Below, piece after piece: positions 4,294 through 7,419 of a stretch of 7,419 bases of DNA. Origin of the DNA: an uncultured Clostridia bacterium (GTDB taxonomy: Bacteria; Bacillota; Clostridia; TANB77; CAG-508); assembly GCA_944386335.1 (NCBI GenBank), contig CALXAQ010000015.1, positions 1 to 7,419 of the forward strand, given 5' to 3'. The translations under genes were made by a program, and so were the position numbers. Below the pieces are notes generated by a model. The model had not been told where the DNA came from, did not search any database, and saw only the letters and a list, made by a program, of their open reading frames with translations. Positions within the stretch are counted from its first letter, which is position 1, and every line of letters begins with the position of its first letter.

Positions 4294-7026
4294 TTACTCC
4301 TCTTTTGTGGTATTAATCTTCAATAATTTCATAATCTCTACCACAACTAATGGTATAAATACCAAGATAACAATTTCTATGATATTAGCTGTTGGTAGTA
4401 CTGGTATACTAAATAGATTTCTTAACCCTGGTATTAATAAAATAACAAACATTAATGCCGCTGAAATGGCTATAGCTAATAATAGTTGTTTATTTTGGAA
4501 GATACCTGTTTTAAAGACAGATTTTTTATTGTTACGTATATTAAATACATGTACTAATTCTGAAAGCGCCAATACAACGAATGCCATGGTTTGCCCTATT
4601 TCCACTCTTACTTCTTCTGGTGTTAATCCTTCTATTACTGGTAAGTCTTGTTCTGGTGTTGCAAGTCCTATAATAAAAGCAGCTAAAGTGATTAATCCTA
4701 TCATAATACCTTGGTATAAAACTCTCCATGTCATTCCTTTTGTAAATACACCTTTTTTACTATCTACTGGCTTTCGATTCATTACATCTTTCTCTGCTGG
4801 GTCTACGGCCAATGCCAAAGCTGGAAGAGAATCTGTTACTAAATTAATCCACAATATATGAATTGGTAAAAGTGGTACAATTAAATTTACATCAATGTGG
4901 AAGGTACTAGCTAGCCATGGTGTAATTAAAATAGCAATAAACAATACTACAATTTCTCCTATGTTGCTAGATAATAAAAATTGTATTGCTTTTAAAATAT
5001 TATCATAAATACGTCTTCCTTCTTCTACTGCAGATACTACCGTTGCGAAATTATCATCTGTTAAGATAACATCTGCTGCTTCTTTTGCTACATCTGTTCC
5101 CACTATTCCCATAGCACAACCAATATCTGCTGTTTTAAGTGCTGGTGCATCATTTACTCCATCACCAGTCATAGCTACAATTTCTCCTTGTTTTTGCCAT
5201 GCCTTTACTATCCTTACTTTATGTTCTGGCGATACTCTTGCATATACACTGTAGTTACGAACGTTCTTCTCCAATTCTTCTTGCGACATTTCCTCTAGCT
5301 CACTACCTGTAATTGCCTCTGACTCATTTTCTAAAATTCCTAATTCTTTTGCAATAGCTGCTGCTGTAATTTTGTGGTCTCCTGTAATCATTACTGTTTT
5401 AATACCTGCTGTTTTACATTTTTCTACTGCTACTTTTGCCTCTTCTCTTGGTGGATCAATCATTCCTACCATTCCTATAAAAGTAAGATGACTTTCTAAG
5501 TTTTCTCTTTCTTCTTTAGAAGGAATATGGTCTATATCCTTATATGCCATAGCAAGCACTCTTAGTGCTTCTTTTGCCATAGTTTCATTATTATTTCTTA
5601 TGATTTGTTTATATTCTTCTAAATTATTTTTTATTTCGCCATTTACTACATAATTATCACAACATGCTAAAAGCTCGTCCACTCCACCTTTTGTATAAAC
5701 TCTATATTGGTTTTCACCTATTTGATTTACTGTTGTCATTAATTTTCTATCCGAATCAAATGGTATTTCTTCTACTCTTGAAAATTCTTGTAGTACTTCT
5801 ACTGGATAATCTAATACCATTCCCATATCTACTAATGCTGTTTCTGTTGGATCTCCTGTTAAAGTGTGGTCAGCTGCTACTTTTGTATCGTTGCAAAGCA
5901 TACTAGCATGTACTAGTTTTTCTAATTCCGCATTTTTTGTGTTTTTTGCCTCTTCTATATTTTGCATTTGATTATTATAAAATAGTTTTTGTACTGTCAT
6001 TTTATTCTGTGTTAAAGTTCCTGTTTTATCAGAACAAATAACTGTGGCACTTCCTAAAGTTTCTACTGCTGGAAGTTTTTTTACAATGGCATTTTTCTTT
6101 ACCATTCTTTGTACTCCAATGGCTAACACTATCGTAGAAACTGCAGCTAGTCCTTCTGGAATAGCTGCTACTGCTAAACTAACTGCTGTCATGAACATAT
6201 CTATTGGGTCTTTTCCAATACCAATACCCACAATAAAAATGATAATACAAATGACAATTGCCACGATTCCCAATGTTTTTCCTAATTTGTTTAGTTTTAC
6301 TTGTAATGGTGTTTCTGTATCAATGGTATCATTAATAATGCCTGCAATTTTTCCTACCTCTGTATTCATTCCTGTTTCTACAACAATACCTTTTCCCCTA
6401 CCATACGTAATTAAGCTAGAAGAAAATAGCATATTTGTTCTATCTCCAATGCCTACTTTTTCTTCTTCTATTGTTTGCGTGTCTTTTTCTACTGGAACAG
6501 ACTCCCCTGTTAAAGATGCTTCCTGTGCTTTTAAATTTGCTACTTCTGTTAATCTAATATCTGCTGCTACGTAATCTCCTGTTTCTAATACTACTACATC
6601 GCCTGGTACTAATTCTTTTGCTGGCACTACTTTTAAATTACCTTCTCTTATTACCTTGGCAGCATGACTACTTAATTTTTGAAGAGCCTCTAACGATTTT
6701 TCTGCTTTATTTTCTTGTGCTACACCAATAATGGCATTTACCACTACTACAATTAAAATAATAATGGTATCTGTAATTCCTTCGCCTTCAATTACTCCTA
6801 CAATACCGGAAATAATAGCAGCGACAATTAGAACAATAATCATAAAGTCTTTAAACTGTTCTAAAAATTTGACAAATAAACTTTTTTTCTTTTTTTCTTT
6901 TAATTCATTACTACCATATTTTTTTCTTTTTTCTAATACTTGTTCTTCTGTCAAACCCTTTATTTCGTCTGTTTCTAATTGCTTTCTTGTTTCTGCTACA
7001 CTTTTATGAAACCACTTTTCTTCCAT
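4294..7026 (-). CDS. P2A-type cation-transporting ATPase (Ca2+-ATPase family, likely Mn2+/Ca2+ exporter)
   Basis: This is a complete 910-residue SERCA/PMCA-like P-type pump with ten predicted membrane helices. The order is: N-terminal cation-ATPase domain (5-60); helices 1-2 (60-102); actuator domain with TGES (173-176); helix 4 with VAAIPEGL (286-293, Glu291); phosphorylation site CSDKTGTLT (331-339, Asp333); nucleotide domain with KGG (446-448); TGD (548-550); hinge TGDGVNDAPAL (620-630); and helices 5-10 (682-900). Ion-binding positions include Asn688 and Glu691 in helix 5 (SSNIGE) and Asn728, Thr731 and Asp732 in helix 6 (NLVTD). These match SERCA Asn768, Glu771, Asn796, Thr799 and Asp800. 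It should expel divalent cations using ATP. By sequence alone it would be called a Ca2+-ATPase, but its leader carries a Mn2+ riboswitch, which points to Mn2+ export. AGGAG at 7034-7038, 7 nt from the ATG, supports the start. It is transcribed alone from 7228-7256. Confidence 0.95.
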   Translation of the reverse strand: MEEKWFHKSVAETRKQLETDEIKGLTEEQVLEKRKKYGSNELKEKKKKSLFVKFLEQFKDFMIIVLIVAAIISGIVGVIEGEGITDTIIILIVVVVNAIIGVAQENKAEKSLEALQKLSSHAAKVIREGNLKVVPAKELVPGDVVVLETGDYVAADIRLTEVANLKAQEASLTGESVPVEKDTQTIEEEKVGIGDRTNMLFSSSLITYGRGKGIVVETGMNTEVGKIAGIINDTIDTETPLQVKLNKLGKTLGIVAIVICIIIFIVGIGIGKDPIDMFMTAVSLAVAAIPEGLAAVSTIVLAIGVQRMVKKNAIVKKLPAVETLGSATVICSDKTGTLTQNKMTVQKLFYNNQMQNIEEAKNTKNAELEKLVHASMLCNDTKVAADHTLTGDPTETALVDMGMVLDYPVEVLQEFSRVEEIPFDSDRKLMTTVNQIGENQYRVYTKGGVDELLACCDNYVVNGEIKNNLEEYKQIIRNNNETMAKEALRVLAMAYKDIDHIPSKEERENLESHLTFIGMVGMIDPPREEAKVAVEKCKTAGIKTVMITGDHKITAAAIAKELGILENESEAITGSELEEMSQEELEKNVRNYSVYARVSPEHKVRIVKAWQKQGEIVAMTGDGVNDAPALKTADIGCAMGIVGTDVAKEAADVILTDDNFATVVSAVEEGRRIYDNILKAIQFLLSSNIGEIVVLFIAILITPWLASTFHIDVNLIVPLLPIHILWINLVTDSLPALALAVDPAEKDVMNRKPVDSKKGVFTKGMTWRVLYQGIMIGLITLAAFIIGLATPEQDLPVIEGLTPEEVRVEIGQTMAFVVLALSELVHVFNIRNNKKSVFKTGIFQNKQLLLAIAISAALMFVILLIPGLRNLFSIPVLPTANIIEIVILVFIPLVVVEIMKLLKINTTKEE

Positions 7027-7058
7027 TTGTTTTCTCCTCTCTTTTTATTATTATGTAC

Positions 7059-7122
7059 AAAAATAAGACTTTTAAAGAAATTTTTTACATTTTTTCATGC
7101 AACTCCTTTCTTTAAAAGTCTT
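7059..7122 (-). terminator. Riboswitch-controlled intrinsic terminator in the P-type ATPase leader
   Basis: On the minus strand a perfect 16-bp hairpin pairs 7122-7107 with 7080-7065 around a 26-nt loop, followed by a U-rich tail (UUAUUUUU, to 7059). The stem has three G-C pairs, so it is weak but long. Its 5' arm includes the 3' strand of aptamer helix P1 (7118-7111) and the conserved AAGA beside it (7122-7119). The hairpin and the folded aptamer therefore cannot coexist. It lies 33 nt before the ATPase start codon and leaves the ribosome site at 7034-7038 free, which indicates transcriptional rather than translational control. Confidence 0.82.
7072..7098 (-). CDS. Possible 8-residue leader peptide (MKKCKKFL) inside the terminator loop
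   Basis: An AUG at 7098 follows GGAG (7106-7103, within AAAGGAG) by 4 nt and opens a frame of eight codons, MKKCKKFL, ending with UAA at 7074-7072. A ribosome finishing it would cover the 3' arm of the terminator hairpin and could prevent termination. In such A-rich sequence a short Lys-rich frame can arise by chance, and yybP-ykoY leaders are not known to need a peptide. Treat this as a possibility only. Confidence 0.25.
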   Translation of the reverse strand: MKKCKKFL

Positions 7123-7203
7123 GCTTCCTTTTTAAAAAAGTTTACTAACCAGATTTTTCCTCGCGTATGTTGATTAGTAATTGATAAGCTACTCCCTTTT
7201 AAA
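7111..7203 (-). promoter_or_regulatory. yybP-ykoY (Mn2+-sensing) riboswitch aptamer
   Basis: The minus-strand RNA carries the family's conserved ends: GGGAGUAGC (7196-7188) at the 5' side and AGCAAGACUUU (7125-7115) at the 3' side. P1 pairs UUUAAAAG (7203-7196) with CUUUUAAA (7118-7111). The internal loop is GGAGUA (7195-7190) facing AAGA (7122-7119). P2 pairs GCUU (7189-7186) with AAGC (7126-7123). A third helix pairs UUACUAAUC (7180-7172) with GGUUAGUAA (7150-7142), and the conserved loop sequence AUCAACAUACG runs from 7174 to 7164. A small AU hairpin follows (7140-7128). In this family the first internal loop docks with the third-helix loop around Mn2+. The aptamer begins about 18 nt after the predicted transcription start and sits before a P-type ATPase, a known target class for it. 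Confidence 0.9.
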
Positions 7204-7227
7204 TTTTTTATTTTATTATATTTTTGA

Positions 7228-7256
7228 ATTTTATCATTCTAGTTTCTTTTTATCAA
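7228..7256 (-). promoter_or_regulatory. Promoter of the riboswitch-P-type ATPase transcript
   Basis: On the minus strand: -35 TTGATA (7256-7251), a 17-bp spacer, then TGA and TAAAAT (7233-7228), an extended -10. Transcription should begin near 7221, giving a leader of about 195 nt that contains the whole aptamer and terminator. A second TATAAT at 7220-7215 has no credible -35 box at the right distance. Confidence 0.72.
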
Positions 7257-7285
7257 TATTTTTTTGAATTTTTTTCAAAAAATAG

Positions 7286-7314
7286 TTGACAAAGTATAAA
7301 AAAATTTGTATAAT
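7286..7314 (+). promoter_or_regulatory. Consensus promoter of the tRNA-Gly gene
   Basis: TTGACA (7286-7291), a 17-bp spacer and TATAAT (7309-7314) match consensus exactly, preceded by A/T tracts that could act as an UP element. Transcription should start near 7321, about 20 nt before the mature tRNA. Such a strong promoter is usual for stable RNA operons, and more tRNA genes may follow beyond the window edge. Confidence 0.92.
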
Positions 7315-7342
7315 AAAAATCGTTCCAAACAGAATTACATTT

Positions 7343-7416
<74 letters not shown>

Positions 7417-7419
7417 AAG

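Noticed and set aside
4541..4729. Minus-strand frame of 62 codons within the P-type ATPase
   Set aside because: It is an out-of-frame shadow; the ATPase frame is intact through this region with recognisable membrane helices.
4127..4861. Plus-strand open frame of 244 codons
   Set aside because: It crosses the promoter and the start of one minus-strand gene and the end of another, matches no family I know, and is explained as a shadow of the P-type ATPase.
6044..6574. Plus-strand open frame of 176 codons
   Set aside because: It is fully antisense to the conserved phosphorylation and actuator regions of the P-type ATPase and has no ribosome site or recognisable domain.
7260..7282. Inverted repeat TTTTTTGAA / TTCAAAAAA with a 5-nt loop
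   Set aside because: It has one G-C pair and no U-tract after it on either strand, so it is a poor terminator; symmetry of this kind is expected in A/T tracts.

Overview
The window reads as chromosomal DNA from a low-GC, AT-rich Firmicute, probably a clostridial or related gut-type bacterium. Evidence for this is the A/T-dominated codon choice, strong AGGAGG-like Shine-Dalgarno sites, sigma-A promoters with TTGACA, 17 bp and TATAAT (several with an extended TGn -10), intrinsic terminators with T-tracts, and a Firmicute-style cis-regulatory RNA. TGA is used as a stop, so the code is the standard one. The species cannot be named from this stretch.

Layout, left to right. (1) Positions 1-302, minus strand: a DUF3006 protein whose last residues run off the window. 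(2) Positions 515-1137, plus strand: a compact type II toxin-antitoxin operon with a RelB/DinJ-type antitoxin overlapping a YoeB-type mRNA interferase. It has its own promoter, a candidate operator over the -35 box and a terminator. (3) Positions 1136-3334, minus strand: a two-gene ABC exporter operon (ATPase, then ABC-2/NatB-type permease) of the NatAB/YhaQP kind. It has an extended -10 promoter and converges on the toxin gene, sharing its bidirectional terminator. (4) Positions 3371-4280, minus strand: an exported protein with an acidic linker and a C-terminal glucosaminidase-type peptidoglycan hydrolase domain, behind a near-perfect promoter and ended by a strong hairpin terminator. (5) Positions 4294-7256, minus strand: a 910-residue P2A-type (SERCA/PMCA-like) cation-pumping ATPase. 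(6) Positions 7286-7416, plus strand: a consensus promoter and a tRNA-Gly(UCC) gene with encoded CCA, divergent from the ATPase.

The most informative part is the roughly 195-nt leader of the P-type ATPase, which carries no annotated gene. It holds a clear yybP-ykoY (Mn2+-sensing) riboswitch aptamer. The 3' strand of its closing helix P1 is also the 5' arm of a perfect 16-bp hairpin followed by a U-tract. This is the design of a transcriptional ON switch: metal-bound aptamer holds P1, the terminator cannot form, and the pump is made. The leader therefore suggests that the 'Ca2+-ATPase' exports Mn2+, alone or together with Ca2+. A short ribosome-ready reading frame (MKKCKKFL) lies in the terminator loop and is either chance or an added layer of control.

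Regions without genes: 314-514 holds nothing I can support apart from AT-rich sequence; 3270-3411 holds a promoter and a terminator; 4240-4293 holds a promoter; 7027-7342 holds the riboswitch, the terminator and two divergent promoters. I saw no insertion sequence, phage gene, CRISPR array or pseudogene.
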